Source: Annulohypoxylon bovei var. microspora (taxonomy: Eukaryota; Ascomycota; Sordariomycetes; Xylariales; Hypoxylaceae). From it: a stretch of DNA of 64,000 bases. Where the stretch lies: contig MU405268.1 of the NCBI GenBank assembly GCA_022836615.1, positions 124,001 to 188,000 on the forward strand, written 5' to 3'. The notes under the pieces were generated by a model. The model was given only the letters and a program-made list of their open reading frames with translations, made no database searches and was not told the DNA's origin. A program made the translations under genes and the position numbers. Shown here piece after piece: positions 48,627 to 61,128 of this stretch. Within the stretch, counting starts at the first letter, position 1. Each line of letters starts with the position of its first letter.

Positions 48627-51073
48627 ATGGACCTCGAATCAAATAGTTCGAGTTCAAGCGGGCAAGGAGTATTACCCGGACGAAAATCGGTACCCTACGG
48701 CCAAGCCTGCACCAATTGCTCCAAGGCCAAGTGCAAGTGTATTAGCCGCGGCAGCGCGGGTTCTATCTGCGAGCGTTGCCAGCGCTTAGGCAAGCAATGC
48801 GTGCCATCTGTTAGTGTTCGGAAGCGTGCCGTCAGACGCCCCGCCGCCGAGAGGACGGCCCATCTTGAGGAGAAGCTCGATGATTTGGTATCGATACTCC
48901 GAGCACAAGCCGCTGGCACACCGGCCACGGGTACCTACGGAGCTGGCGCTAGCGAAGACCTCCCCGACCCCGGTATTGATCCCGATGCGGGTGCTAGTCC
49001 TGCTATGGAGCTAGACCCGTCTATCGGGACAGTACCGGTGCCGGGTGGCGACAAGATAGCTTCTACCGTCCACGCGTTACCACTACCTCCACCCGCCGAG
49101 GCCGCCTTTTGTACAAGATTCGCGAGTATTAACTCGTACCCTACCCCTCCGTCTATCTCCTCGTCTCAAGATGGCGTTCCCTCCCCTGTCGAGGCCGAGG
49201 AGATTCTGCGAGTATTCCAAGAACGATTCATTCCGTTTTTCCCGTTCGTATATATTGCGCCTGAGACTACGTTAGTAACATTCCCCCTTTTCTCAAATCC
49301 TTAGCAGTCTTATTCTTTAATCATGGACGATGATAATATCACATGACTATCTGTTTGAGATATCGAATGATGCGACCGGCTAACTTAGGGACAGTGCTGC
49401 ACAACTACAACAGACGAGACCTTTCTTATGGCTAACGATAGCATGTACTTGTTCTAAATCACAAGAGAAAAAGATAGCCTACAGCCAGAAAATTAGAGAG
49501 TATCTAGCACAGAAGATGCTGATAGATCTAGATCGAAACGTTGATTTACTGCTCGGAATCGTGTGTTATCTTGGCTGGTACGCAACCTAACTTCATCCTA
49601 ATTTAAACGAAGGAGTGCCTTTCCATGCGCCTTTCTCCTATATCTAGGTAGCTCTCAAGATTTAACCTAACGTGTCTTATAGGGGTATGCACTATTTCAC
49701 CGGCAAACCATATATCAATGCTTATATAAACATGGCTGTTATACTTGTCGCTGATCTTCGTCTCGATAAGCCTCCTCAAGACAACTTTTATAGGGAACTT
49801 CATTGTTTTAAACCTACGTATGGCTATCCCAAGGTACTCTCGACTCATCGCACGAACGAAGAGAGGAGAGCTGCATTAGCCTGCTTCATTCTTTGCTCGG
49901 GGTACGTACGCCTTCACCAGTATGAATTGAAGCATGATGGCTAAACCTTTGACTTATATAGTATTTCAAATTTTCTGAGAACCCAGACTATGCGGTGGAC
50001 TCCTCACATGGAAGACTCCCTTCAAAAATTTGCCACATCTCCGGAGAGCCCACATGACACGCTTCTTGTAGGAATGGTCAGGACATACAGGATCCAAGAA
50101 GATGTCGCGCAAATAACCTGGCGGGCTGCTGACCATTCCGGAAATTCGGTCTCGTCGAAGGCACCCCCCTTTATCTACGTCAAGGCCTTGCGTGAAAACC
50201 TAGCAGCGGTTAAGCGAGATCTACCGCCTGCCCTAGAAGATAATAGTAGGTTCTTCTATCCTCTATACTCACCCAGTTATTTCCTCTTCTACCTATACAG
50301 CCTAAGCTCTCTAGTATTCAAGCAGCCCCATACTTGACTTTTCTTTTACGATACTTACCTAGGTAATTATACATTTAACTGACTCTTTAACAGAGATAAT
50401 CCTCTCACATCTATACGCGGCAGAGATCGCCATCGCAGACATGTCCCTCTGGAACGTGAACCCCTGGCTCACAGTGCACCCACCACGCCCCGACCCCGTG
50501 ACCAGGAGCGGTGGGGGCATCGACGTAGGCAAGCTAGACGCGTACTACTCAAGCCTAGAAGCGTCCAAAGCTAGTCTAGAGAACTTCCTATCCTTCGCCC
50601 CCGGCGAGTACATGTGTCTGTCCATGCCACTAACCCTACACTTCGGCCGCGCCACACAGACCGTATATCGCCTAATGGTCGTGGACGACCCGGAGTGGGA
50701 CCGAAATATTGTGAAGAACAGCATCGATCTGATGTCTATGATGGAGCGGACGGCGAACAGGTTCCTCCAGGTACCACAGATATGCGGCATCGAGATGAGC
50801 GAGGACCCAGAGACTATGGATTACTACACGAAGGCCGCGAATGCGCTGAGGGCTACGATACCGAGCTGGATGGCGACGCTAGACCAGCTAGGGTGCGGGT
50901 CCGGTGCTGCGACGGCAGGTGGGGCGGGCACACCGGCGGCGGGGATGGGTCCAATCCCGGGCGCGGAGCAGCCGCAATACCCGCCCGGGTCGGTTGTCCC
51001 GGAGTTTACATCGATGGAGTGGCTCGACGATCCGTGGTTGACGGACATGTTGCGGACGTGGGAGGGGGGTTAG
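48627..51073 (+). CDS. Zn2Cys6 transcription factor
   Basis: Five exons, 48627-49270, 49389-49577, 49683-49901, 49962-50245 and 50394-51073, all phases consistent, give 671 residues. The zinc cluster is C28-x2-C31-x6-C38-x9-C48-x2-C51-x6-C58, followed by a basic patch (RKRAVRRPAAER) and a short coiled coil (HLEEKLDDLVSILRAQ). After a Pro/Ala/Gly linker comes a regulatory domain: EEILRVFQERFIPFFPFVYI, QLQQTRPFLWLTIA, NVDLLLGIVCYLGW, VILVADLRLDKPP, RWTPHMEDSL. The end is acidic and aromatic (FTSMEWLDDPWLTDMLRTWEGG), like an activation motif. It lies 2.4 kb upstream of an MFS exporter in the same direction, a pairing common where a regulator controls efflux. Target genes cannot be read from sequence. 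Confidence 0.88.
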
Positions 51074-53444
51074 CGGGTAAATTATTCCTGTTTAAAACTG
51101 TCATTATCTGGGGCGCAATCTTTTTTCCACGGTGTTGCTGTTGCCGTCGCGGCCTCGGCTGCTGTATCATATTCGTGCATAGCATACCTAGGTAGGTACA
51201 ATACCCAACTTCGGCGTCTGGAAAAGGGGGTAGGGGTAAGGGCGGGGGTGGGGACGAAGTAATTATTACTACTCTCGCTCTAGAATATAGAAACGATATG
51301 TGTACTGCTCTCTTGTGACACCGAGATATTGTATATCATGACACTAGAGGGAACGTGAATAGAGGGTAACTTTGAATTCACTGTTGATCTACGAGTACCT
51401 GCCCAGGTATGTGAAAATAAGTTTATTGAGCTCAACAAGAATCTGTCGGTTTCGTATATTCTAATCGCTGCCAATGGACCTTTCCCGAATGCGAGATTAT
51501 GTAACATTCGCTACCTAATTTAAACATGAAACGCATGGCTATCAAGTAGGTACCTATTTATGTATGTTACGTATAACTATCTTAAATCTGTTGGGCTTCA
51601 GCCGTAGTTGGCCTCCATTAATACCCCAACGCTGAATACTGACCTCCCATGACAACTAGCAACTCTTCGTGAGTCAGAGTAAGTCAAGCAGAGAATTCCT
51701 TGCCTACCTAGGATTGCGAGCTGGGTTATATCTATCACTTAGACTGGCGCAAGACGTCACCCCACTACTTATAATCAGCAACAGTCTGCGAAGCTTCGCA
51801 GAACAGGTCTAGATGGTATGTAAGATATTATATCAGCAAGTTAGATCCATTGCTCTCAAGACCACGCTGGTCGTCAAAGTACCGTAAATACCCATTTCTA
51901 CGGAAGTAGCTGTCTGATGCTAGTCTAAAGGGCGCCTACCTAGTTATCCCCACGACCGCCAAACATAGGTCCAAAAAGCATCCACTAAAAAACACTTGTG
52001 TCGGCCAATTAAAAATCAAATTCCAACCTTGTAATTCCTTATCGATTTTCCTTAAAAGGTTAAAGCCTTCACTTCATGAAGGACATGGGGAAAGCATAAA
52101 CGTTGAATGTGATTGGTTAATTACTTTATACCATGTTTAGTTTCTCGTAAACTGTCTTTTAATTGGCTAGAAGGGCTGGTTTCAGTGGATGCTTTTTGGA
52201 CCCATGTCTGGCGGTCGTGGGGATAGTTAAACAAAACAGCCTCCCCGATGCTCAGCTCCTGAAGCTAAAACAGCAGCCGCGTTACACACCGACTGAATCC
52301 GAGTCTCGGGGCGGGTTTTGCGGAGATAAAACCCGGATTCGGTCTGGTGCCACCTAAACCTCCCAGGTTGGCGGTGGCCTAATCTGTATCCCGTTAAATC
52401 CATCTCCCAGCTCTATCTTGGCAGCTGATTTGATCTTATCAGATCAATCCGGTGTCCGAACACTATTGAATATTCCGAGATCCGGACCTATGTTACATAC
52501 TGTAGTCTGTAGACACATACATATGTACAGTATGTACGGTATGCAGGGAATTGGTGTGACGTGTGACTGAGGCGAATCTATGTACGATTCCGCTAGACGT
52601 ATGATACTAACGCTTCCCGTCCCTACATCACCTGCTTATGCAGGCATGTTGGGACGGGGCACACATATACATACATATACACACGAACATACCACTAGAG
52701 TCAGACTCGGAGAATTAGAAAAGCCAGATCCTTTGAGATGATCTGTTAGATAGGCAATGACTCAACCAAAACAAAAAGAAATCCCAGATCCCCCTTTCAT
52801 ACCGCCTGGTAAGCATTGAGACGGGATTCGGGAACGGGATTGGCAGTGAGGAAGCCGGGGCCGTGCAGTGAGAAAGGGCGCACTGACGACACATCTCGTA
52901 TGGTGCCTCTTGCGCTCAAACCCGTCAGATTTGCTAGCGCAGGGAACTTTCTGGGGTCGCTGGTGGGATGGGATTCGTAGAGCAAAATGCGTACGTAGAA
53001 CACCGTGGTGGGTACCTTCTGTTCTAGGACTTTCTGTTTGTGATAGACCTTTATATTTATTTACTTCTCTTGGCCTACTTGGTGTCTTTCTTTCTTTTTG
53101 GGTGTGTTGTAAAGTAGAGCTCTCGGTACCTCGAGACTTAATATATAGTTTACCTACCTCAACCGAGAACGACAGACTACCTAGACAAGATCAGCTACGC
53201 GGCTTCTTTCATGCTAAATTTTAATAGAAAGTCCGTGGTCAGATACTAGATCGATATCGTTCTTAGCTCGGAATACCAGGGTCCTCTTGGCATCCAATTT
53301 AGGTCTCGGCATACTAACGAAGGATAGCCACGCCCCAGGGCTGACAACAACACCAAATAATTATAACTCCAGTCTCTCTCGCTGGTATTCTATACGCAAC
53401 TTGCTTGATACGCAGCGGGACAGGTGAGGTTCCGGCTAGGCGCT
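51074..53444. other. Intergenic region between regulator and transporter
   Basis: Contains the MITE at 51945-52225, a tacctaggtaggta word at 51184-51199 and a run of overlapping tatgtacagtatgtacggtatg palindromic units near 52520-52545. Both the regulator terminator and the transporter promoter must lie here. Confidence 0.5.
51945..52225. mobile_element. MITE with 42-bp terminal inverted repeats
   Basis: Arms 51945-51986 and 52184-52225 are inverted copies with 40 of 42 positions identical, beginning tatccccacgaccgcc. Both mismatches are G/A transitions. The 281-bp unit has no coding capacity. Inner sequence also pairs weakly (ggccaatta / taattggct). The target duplication is unclear. Confidence 0.75.
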
Positions 53445-55540
53445 ATGGAGAAAGCGGAAGAGGCGCAAACACCAAGACTGTCAGCGTCTAAACTCGACGG
53501 CGACACCACATCTTCGGCAGTGTCAATGCAAGAGAAGGAAGTGGGCGGCCGGTGGACTCCGAGGGAAGGAGATGGCGAGTCGGCACCGGACGCAGAAAAC
53601 CAGAACGAGACATTGGCGCCCTCGTCGAAAGAGAACGTAGCGGCGGAAAATGTTGAGAGTGGCGACTACGTGACGGGATATAAGCTCATGCTCCTGCTGT
53701 TCAGCGTAACCACCTTCTTCTTCCTGCTCATGTTGGATATGTCAATCATCAGCACGGTGAGTCGCGCATCTTCGTCCCTTGCATATATCGTCGTCGAAAG
53801 TTTGGTGGAAGGCATCTTTGAGACTAGAATGAAAACTGACATCCCGTCGGGTAATAGGCCATCCCACAGATCACTTCGGATTTCCACAGTTTACAAGATA
53901 TCGGGTGGTATTCAGGTGCCTACCAGCTTACTAGGTATGTTATATCTCTCCGCATAGTCACCTTCAGTCCATTTCGATGTCGAACAAGTTGGGTATGGAA
54001 GCTTACCTAGAGTTTCTGTAGTGCTACGCTACAACCCTTGACCGGTAGGGTATACACTCGTGTTAGCGCGAAATGGGTGTTCCTATTCTTCTTTTGCATC
54101 TTCGAGATTGGCTCGCTGCTATGTGCCGTCGCCCAATCTTCGACCATGTTTATCATCGGACGAGCCGTCGCGGGGCTGGGCAGCTCAGGGCTCCAGAATG
54201 GCGCCTTGACCGTCATTGCCGGCGCTGTGCCTATGGAAAAGCGACCGATTTATATGTCATTTATGATGGCCTGTATGTTTCACCCCTCCTTTTCTTTTCC
54301 TTCGGGGACTGGTTTTGCGAGTATACTAACGACCCAATAGTCGGACAGATCGGGCTCATCGTCGGACCCCTGATCGGAGGTGTCTTTACGCAGTACGTGA
54401 CCTGGCGATGGTGCTTCTACATCAACTTGCCCCTCGGTGGTCTCGCTGGAATCTTCCTTTCCTTCTTGCACGTGCCGGATCAAACCGTCAAGCCGCGAGT
54501 CTCCTTTAAGTTGCTCCGCCAGATCATTCCGAGTCTTGATCTCATTGGCTTCGCTATCTTCGCCCCAGCCGCTATCATGTTCCTGCTGGCTCTGCAGTTC
54601 GGATCTTCCGAGTACGCCTGGAATTCGTCAACTGTCATCGGCCTCTTTGTAGGCGCAGGTGTCGCCTTCCCTATTTTCCTGTACTGGGAATACCGCGAGG
54701 GTGACAAGGCGATGATCCCCTTCTCCATGGTACGCAAGAGGGTCGTGTGGGTTGGATCAGTCCAATTCACTGGTTTGATGACGAGCGTCTTCGTCGGCGC
54801 CCAGTTCTTCCCGATCTACTTCCAGTCTGTCAAAGGTGTGGGGCCGACATTGAGCGGTGTCTATATGCTGCCCAATATTTTGTCCGGTGTGATGTTTATC
54901 ATTCTCTCCGGGGCGTTGAGTATGTCATCCCCAGCGTCCTATCTCCGAGGGCGAATATATGTTTTTTTTAAATTATAGCTGACAATTATTAGTAACTCGG
55001 CTTGGTTATTATCTCCCGTGGGCGGTAGTCGCTGCAGCGGGTACCACAGTCTCTGCCGGCCTCATCTCGACTTGGTCTCCCAGCACCCCAACAGCACAAT
55101 GGATCGGCTACCAGATAATTTATGGGTTCCGTGGCTGTGGTATCCAGGCGAGTCTAGTTGCGCTTCAATACGCCCTTCCACCCGCCCAGAGCGCACTGGG
55201 AACCGCGTTCCTCATCTTCTGCCAGAACTTCTCATCTGCGGTCTTCTCCGTGGTGGGCAACACCATTTTCACGCAGACATTACTGAAAGAGATCGTGAAA
55301 CTCGCGCCCTCCGTAGACCCGCAAGCGGCCCTCGCTGCCGGTGGTAGTGCAGAAGCGGTCCGAGCCTTAGTGCCACCGGGAAGTCCGGAGCTGCCCGGTG
55401 TGATACAGTCATTTGCTACCGCATTCGACACGGTGTGCTACATGTTAATTGCTTGTGCGGCCTTGAGTTTCGTTGCCTCTTTCGGTATGGGTTGGGTGGA
55501 TGTGAGGAAGAAGAAGGAGCCTGAGAAGGGAGGTGTATAG
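53445..55540 (+). CDS. MFS drug/toxin efflux transporter, DHA2 (14-TM) type
   Basis: Five exons, 53445-53756, 53858-53934, 54022-54272, 54341-54919 and 54993-55540, with introns of 101, 87, 68 and 73 nt, encode 588 residues. It is a proton-coupled exporter of the plasma membrane. The cytosolic N-terminus is about 80 residues, Glu/Ser-rich. TM1 is LMLLLFSVTTFFFLLMLDMSI. The DHA2 signatures follow: LDMSIISTAIPQIT, DIGWYSGAYQLTSATLQPLTGRVY, WVFLFFFCIFEIGSLLCA, GRAVAGLGSSGL and GPLIGGVFTQYVTWRWCFYINLPLGG (motif C region). The second half includes MIPFSMVRKR and a long extracellular loop before the last TM (AALAAGGSAEAVRALVPPG). The family contains exporters of fungal secondary metabolites. The substrate here is unknown. 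Neighbouring regulator and methyltransferase suggest an accessory locus. Confidence 0.9.
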
Positions 55541-56809
55541 GAGAAGGCTTGTTTTTAAGGCATGGAATGGTGGGTTGGTATAGTTAATGGTATATATAAG
55601 TAATCTCCTGTTCATAGTGATGGATTGTTTATAGGATAGGCATATGGGTTACATTCTCGGAATTCGGTAGAGGCGCTGGTATAAAACGGGTTGCATATAT
55701 GGATACCATAGAAGAACCACCCCTTCAACCTCGGCATAGATAGATAATTGTATAGATATGGCCTTCGAAACGCTTAATGAATGGAATCTTTGTTTCGACT
55801 GGCAAATGCGAACTGGAAGTTCAAGTGGTATTGACAGTGAAATTAAACGAGTAATTCCTCGGGACAGACATTCTTAACTGAGTACCTACCTGCATACTTA
55901 AGTCTTAGCTAGCTCCGCTTGATCCGAGTTATCAACCTAATGATCATTGTCCGGATGAGTTGTAAACCGAGGGCAGAGTATATCGAGATATCATATGCAT
56001 ACATATGTATATGCCAATATGAATTGTGGACATGGTTTATGAAGATGGTGATGGATTCGCCAGTATTAATAATGAGAGCCTCGGTCCTCGGCAGGTCGGT
56101 TCCAAGTTCAATTCCAAGTTCAATTCCCACTAAAATTCATCCAAGAAAAAGATAATACATATTAAGACGAGACATATGTATCTATAAGTCTTTCTCCCTG
56201 CTTTGGAATTTCGAAGTATTATTCGGGAATAAGAAATCAGGCATTGGGCGTCGACGATGGTATGATGATTCAAGGTTGTGTTGGCATTGAATTGATTAAG
56301 TTGATTGAGCAAGTTGATTGAGTTGTTCAATTCACCACTTGTAACGATTTCAGTGTTACACGTAGGTGAACTTTAAGTCACCTGTGCAGGCGAATTAAAG
56401 TGGTTCAGCCACGACTCAGCCCTGTCAGCCATTATTGAGCCACATATTGGAGTCCTCTCCCTGCAAGTTGTTAGCCCCAGTGTTAGGAATTCGATTCTTC
56501 ACAGCCAATCATCCCAACCCCTCCAATTAATTCGAGGATGGAAACTCGACTTACTCACTCTCATTCTTGAGAGTGGATTCACTCTTAGGCTATGAATGCC
56601 TGCTGAGTTGTGAATTATTACTTACCTATGTACATTGTCACAGTCATGTTAAAATAGTATCAGTTCAGTCCTGGCACCCGCCGGGAAAATACTACTTCAC
56701 ATTCTCTTCGTCTTATACTCTACGCTCTTTATCGTAGTTCTTCTCACTGTCGTTTTGACTTACATCCAGGTATCTACATAGAGAATACTAGGCACCTATC
56801 TCGAAGACA
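55541..56809. other. Intergenic region
   Basis: No gene is supported. A 12-bp tandem duplication (tccaagttcaat, 56101-56124) and an imperfect ttgattgagcaag-type repeat near 56285-56325 are visible. The last 150 bp are C/T-rich, a probable leader for the gene at 56810. Confidence 0.5.
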
Positions 56810-58114
56810 ATGCCATTCATTCCCAACACCCCCGAGTCTTTAATAGGCCGAACCGACTCTAAGAATCCAGCAACAACATGTCGTGGTATCACTTCAGGAG
56901 GACGGCCCTGCCGGCGTGACCTGAATTCTTCTCCCGGATCTTCACCGGCGGCTCCTCGAACTAAACCTTCCAAACCTATTAAATTACGAGTTGACGACCC
57001 AAGCGATCCCGACCTTTACTGCTGGCAGCACAAAGACCAAGCAAGCTTGTCCGCCAAATCTAGTCCCGGACCAAAGATGAATATGACGACACCGATTCTC
57101 GAAACTCGCGAGAGTTTGGATACCCTCATCGACCGACTTGGTATAGTTGAAGCTCAAAGGCAAGGGCGAAAGCCTCATCACACCGATAAGCCTTCGAGAC
57201 ACGGCGACGACCGACACAATGAAAAGCCTTCATATTCGGGCAACACAGACGGCGCACGGCCGCATAGACGTAGACCTAAGGAGAAGAAAAGGAGTTGCTG
57301 CTTTTGCTTCACCATTACCGAACTAGAGGAGGAGGAGGAAGAACGTCCTGTACGACCGCAACCTAAACCGGTACAGAGTGCGCCCGCGAAACCTGTCTAT
57401 TCTAGACCTCCGCCGGACCAACGCTTGGCGATCCCTCCCGCGCATGGACGACCCAGTACCGAGTCTTCAAAGCGGCCCTCAGAGTCTCGCAAAACTTCGC
57501 AGACATCACAATACTTATCCTTGATTCCGGCGACGGCATCACCACAGACAGCTTCATTGCTTATGGCCGAAATGGCCAAGCCTATTTCGCAACAGGATGA
57601 AGCTGGTTATATTTATATTTTCTGGCTGACGCCCGAATCCGCACCGGCGGCTCCTCCGGCCGAGGCCGCAGAGTCCCTTCTAGCACCACCGCGTCCGGGC
57701 GGTCGCCAAAGACGAACCAGCGATGTCTTGAAGTCATTCGCCGTGAAGGAGAGCAAGACCGGTTCGTCGTCTAAGAAGGTCCTATTGAAAATCGGTCGGG
57801 CGTCCAACGTGCAGCGACGTCTCAATGAATGGACACGTCAGTGCGGCTACAATCTGTCGCTGATCCGGTATTATCCCCACATCTCATCCAGTCAACCGTC
57901 GACACCTCGGAAGATGCCTCATAGTCACAAGGTCGAGCGCTTGATACATCTCGAACTTGCCGGTGCCGGTCTACGAGTGAGCGACAAGGCCAACTGCGAT
58001 GCTTGCGGAAAGGCGCATAAAGAATGGTTTGAGATCGACGCTAGCAAAAAGGGAATCGCCATGGTCGATGAAGTTGTTAAACGTTGGTCCGACTGGGATG
58101 AGTCTAAGGCATAA
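56810..58114 (+). CDS. T5orf172/DUF1766 domain protein (GIY-YIG-like nuclease fold)
   Basis: A single exon of 434 residues. The N-terminus carries a small Cys motif (TTCRGITSGGRPCRRDL, later LYCWQHKD), a C-x-n-C..C-x2-H pattern seen in this family. A disordered Pro/Lys/Arg-rich middle contains RSCCFCF. The C-terminal domain (about 264-425) has GYIYIFWLTP, then VLLKIGRASNVQRRLNEWTRQCGY, HSHKVERLIHLELAGAG and CGKAHKEWFEIDA. These are the T5orf172 (MUG113-like) signatures, with the GYIYI/KIG tyrosine-glycine core of GIY-YIG folds and the conserved R, H-E and WF-E residues. In fission yeast the relative is a meiotically upregulated gene. Biochemical function in fungi is not established. Confidence 0.88.
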   Translation: MPFIPNTPESLIGRTDSKNPATTCRGITSGGRPCRRDLNSSPGSSPAAPRTKPSKPIKLRVDDPSDPDLYCWQHKDQASLSAKSSPGPKMNMTTPILETRESLDTLIDRLGIVEAQRQGRKPHHTDKPSRHGDDRHNEKPSYSGNTDGARPHRRRPKEKKRSCCFCFTITELEEEEEERPVRPQPKPVQSAPAKPVYSRPPPDQRLAIPPAHGRPSTESSKRPSESRKTSQTSQYLSLIPATASPQTASLLMAEMAKPISQQDEAGYIYIFWLTPESAPAAPPAEAAESLLAPPRPGGRQRRTSDVLKSFAVKESKTGSSSKKVLLKIGRASNVQRRLNEWTRQCGYNLSLIRYYPHISSSQPSTPRKMPHSHKVERLIHLELAGAGLRVSDKANCDACGKAHKEWFEIDASKKGIAMVDEVVKRWSDWDESKA

Positions 58115-59503
58115 TTACTGCTTTTTACGAGTATATAACATCACGACGTCACGATATTATGAGATCATGTGGAAGGGCGTTCCTAGTGTAGAGTTTGATT
58201 AGACATGGTGATACGGTCCGACGAGTGCATAGAGGGCGTGAAGGGCGTTTCTGATTTGGAGATACTTGGTATACGGGACGTAACCAATGCTGCCGATTCT
58301 CGGCAGTTCTCGCAGTCTCGGGTGCACTGTGTGCGGCTTTCACCACTTACGTCTTGGTGGTCACCGTCGTATCTTATAGCGGCGGTTGTTCCATTTCCAG
58401 TAAGATGGGCAGAAACTGGTGTGTTTCACACGGCTTTTCGATAGCACAATATATCCGACGGTTTGGATTAGACCACAGTTGTCAATATGCTTTCACATGA
58501 AATTTCCGCAGGACAGCCAATGACAACTCCGGGTTCAGTGATTCATTGGCACATCGACATCAAACCACTGCAACCCTAGAGGACGGTGCGGTTGTATTTA
58601 AGCCGTTCCACATCCTATAAAATGCTGCATAAATATTAATTGCTTGCCAATTCTGGTAGCAGTCGACTCCAGTTTTTCAAAAGAGACTTCTTCATTTTTA
58701 TCGCAGCGCTCTCGTTCGATCTTCTTCAACGTTACACATCTGCATAGACCCGTCCTTTCTAGTGCTGACATGCATACAGGAGTAGCGGACTTATTTCTTT
58801 TGAATCGTGGCGCGGGACGAGCTTGCGAAAAGTATTCCTACTCTCCCTCCTATCCGATGCGCATCGCGCTACCGCCGATCTGGATCGGGCTCCGAGCTGC
58901 CCTGATATCTCTGAAGGGAGGAAGTCTTCCCGTCGCATTACACCTTTTTAGGAAGGTTTTGAATACTTGGATAAGCTTGGCTAATGTCCTATGCAAGTAA
59001 TAGACCGGCCCGTCAACCTGATCCCGGAATGTTTGTACATGAACTGTTGCTTTCGATCTCGGATGGCATTACAACTTCAGCTCAGTGACTCTCCAGTTCT
59101 CCTATCTGCAAGGCAGGCACACGTACCTACCTATATAATGAATGTAATGCAGAAATGCCTAGGTGTAGTGCAGGTCCAGCCGGACCCTGGATTTCTTGTC
59201 TAGCGCTTCCTTCGGGATGTTACATGCTATGATCATCTTGGTATGCGCGGGATGCCTTTCGATGAAGATAACTGGCCAATCCTGAATTCTCATCCTAAGC
59301 ATTGCTGACAAGCTCCTAGTGCCGTTGCCTGCTTACGATATATGTATATTAAAATGTTACCCTACCTGTTCCTATGTCAATTCATCCTGATCAATCCAAA
59401 ACTCTTTTCATATCGAACATTCATACTCAGTGGCGAAGTTTCATTGCGCGCGCTAGGACGCAGCCTTACGCCGCGTCGCGAAGAACACCTACCCAGGTAG
59501 ACA
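58115..59503. other. Intergenic region
   Basis: No gene is supported. A tacctacctatataatg word lies near 59124-59140. Open frames here start with non-ATG codons and show no family signals. Confidence 0.5.
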
Positions 59504-61128
59504 ATGGCAGACTCTGCTAGTTTAGGTCATGATAATGGCTCTGTGGCATCATTTTCATGGGCGTCCAGTCGGACCGCCGTAGATCAAGATCCATCGCTGT
59601 TATCTTGGGGGAGCGGCAGCGCGCCATCTGTGCCATCAGTAGACAATGACTCCGATACAGTCAGTACCTTCGCGAAAAGGGATCATGCTTTGACTCCTTA
59701 TTGATTATTAGTAGGAAACTAGATCGATCTCGGGGAGTATCAGGTATGACACAATCGATCTATTTCCATCTGGGCTGGCGAGTTGCTAACTATTCTTATC
59801 AAGATCTTCAACCATGTCGCTAGACTCGAGCCTTTGTCATTTTGTTGAGGAGCATGGCCGGACGTATCATAGATATAAAGAAGGCAGTATGACTTACTAC
59901 GGCTCTATGGATGTCAAGTCATTTGCTGACAGTGTTTTCTAGGATATTTCCTACCGAACGATGCTGTATGTTTTGAGCTGCATCCGCCTGCGTCTTCTAG
60001 CAGCTAACGGATATATTCACAGGCAGAACAAGAACGATTAGGTACAGCATTGCGCCACTGAACAGGCCTTCTTTCTCTTTTTTAGAAGTTACTTACTATC
60101 GAGATAGATTTACAACATCAACTATTTACTTTAGCAATCGGGAACAAACTCAACGTAACACCATTACCTGAAGACCCTCGACGAGTCTTAGACATTGCGA
60201 CAGGTCCGACCCTCCGTTCCTATCACTAGTCTTCGCTGACATCATCCCAGGAACTGGTATATGGGCTATAGAATTTGGTTCGGCTCACCATTCCCGATCT
60301 AGGCACTTATATGCTAATCCACGGCTCAGCTGTACAACACCCCGGATCCCAGGTCCTTGGGACGGACCTAAGTCCTATCCAACCCCAATTGTACGCAGAT
60401 CCCGAAGCTACAACTAGGTTATGCCGCCTTACTAACCTCTCCGCAGTCTTCCCGAGAACTGCCGCTTCGAAATCGACGACGCGGAAGACGAATGGGCCTT
60501 CAGCGAGTCCTTCGACTTCATCCACGGCCGCGCGTTGATGTCGTGCTTCAACGACCCGGCGGCCGTCGTGCGTCAAGGCTTCATGAACCTGACCCCCGGC
60601 GGGATCATGGAATTCCAAGACGCGCTGTTCCCCATGCACTACGTGGGCGAGCCGCCGGTCGAGTCGGCGCTGTACCGGTGGAACGAGCTGATGCTCGAAG
60701 GCGTGACCAAGCTCGGGCGGTCGTGGAGCAACGTCAAGAACTACCGGCGCTACTTCGAGGAGGCCGGGTTCGAGGACATCGTCGAGAAGCGGTTCTACTG
60801 GCCGACCAGCCCGTGGGCCAAGGGCCTGTACTTCAAGCTCATGGCCGCGTACTTCCAGGAGGATATGCTGGCCGGCATCGAGGGCATGAGCTTGAAGGTC
60901 CTAGGGGGACTGGGCATGGCCCCGGACCAGGTCCGCGCGTTTGTCGGGGAGGTTAAGAGGGATTTGAAGGATATGAGCATTCATGCTTATCTGACTGTGT
61001 GAGTCCGCCCTTTTCCCCTTACCTGGGTGCTTACCCAAGGTATACTGGAGATGCGAGAGAGTTTAGATGGCTGACTAATGAGGAGTAGGACGTATATATA
61101 TGGACGTAAGCCTAGACGTCCGTCTTGA
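59504..61128 (+). CDS. LaeA-like SAM-dependent methyltransferase (TAM/UbiE type)
   Basis: Ten exons rebuild a 361-residue protein: 59504-59659, 59715-59743, 59804-59886, 59943-59965, 60023-60041, 60108-60203, 60251-60277, 60330-60390, 60447-60998 and 61089-61128. Introns are 47-90 nt and every junction keeps frame. The N-terminus is Ser/Asp-rich, then FVEEHGRTYHRYKEG and YFLPNDAAEQERLDLQHQLF, the classic lead-in of fungal LaeA-like enzymes. Motif I is RVLDIATGTGIWAIEFA (about 128-145), then VLGTDLSPIQP, NCRFEIDDAEDEW, FDFIHGRAL and LTPGGIMEFQD. The C-terminus is HAYLTVTYIYGRKP, the usual family ending, reached only through the last intron. Proteins of this group modify metabolites or regulate them; the substrate is unknown. 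Confidence 0.85.

Noticed and set aside
49271..49388. First impression that the regulator at 48627 was a truncated gene ending in this region.
   Set aside because: Phase-consistent introns here and at three later points rebuild a full 671-residue protein with family-like sequence at each junction.
59690..59745. Early stop after TFAKRDHALTPY suggested a broken methyltransferase.
   Set aside because: A 55-nt intron (59660-59714) and a 29-nt exon reading ETRSISGSI restore the frame, so the gene appears intact.
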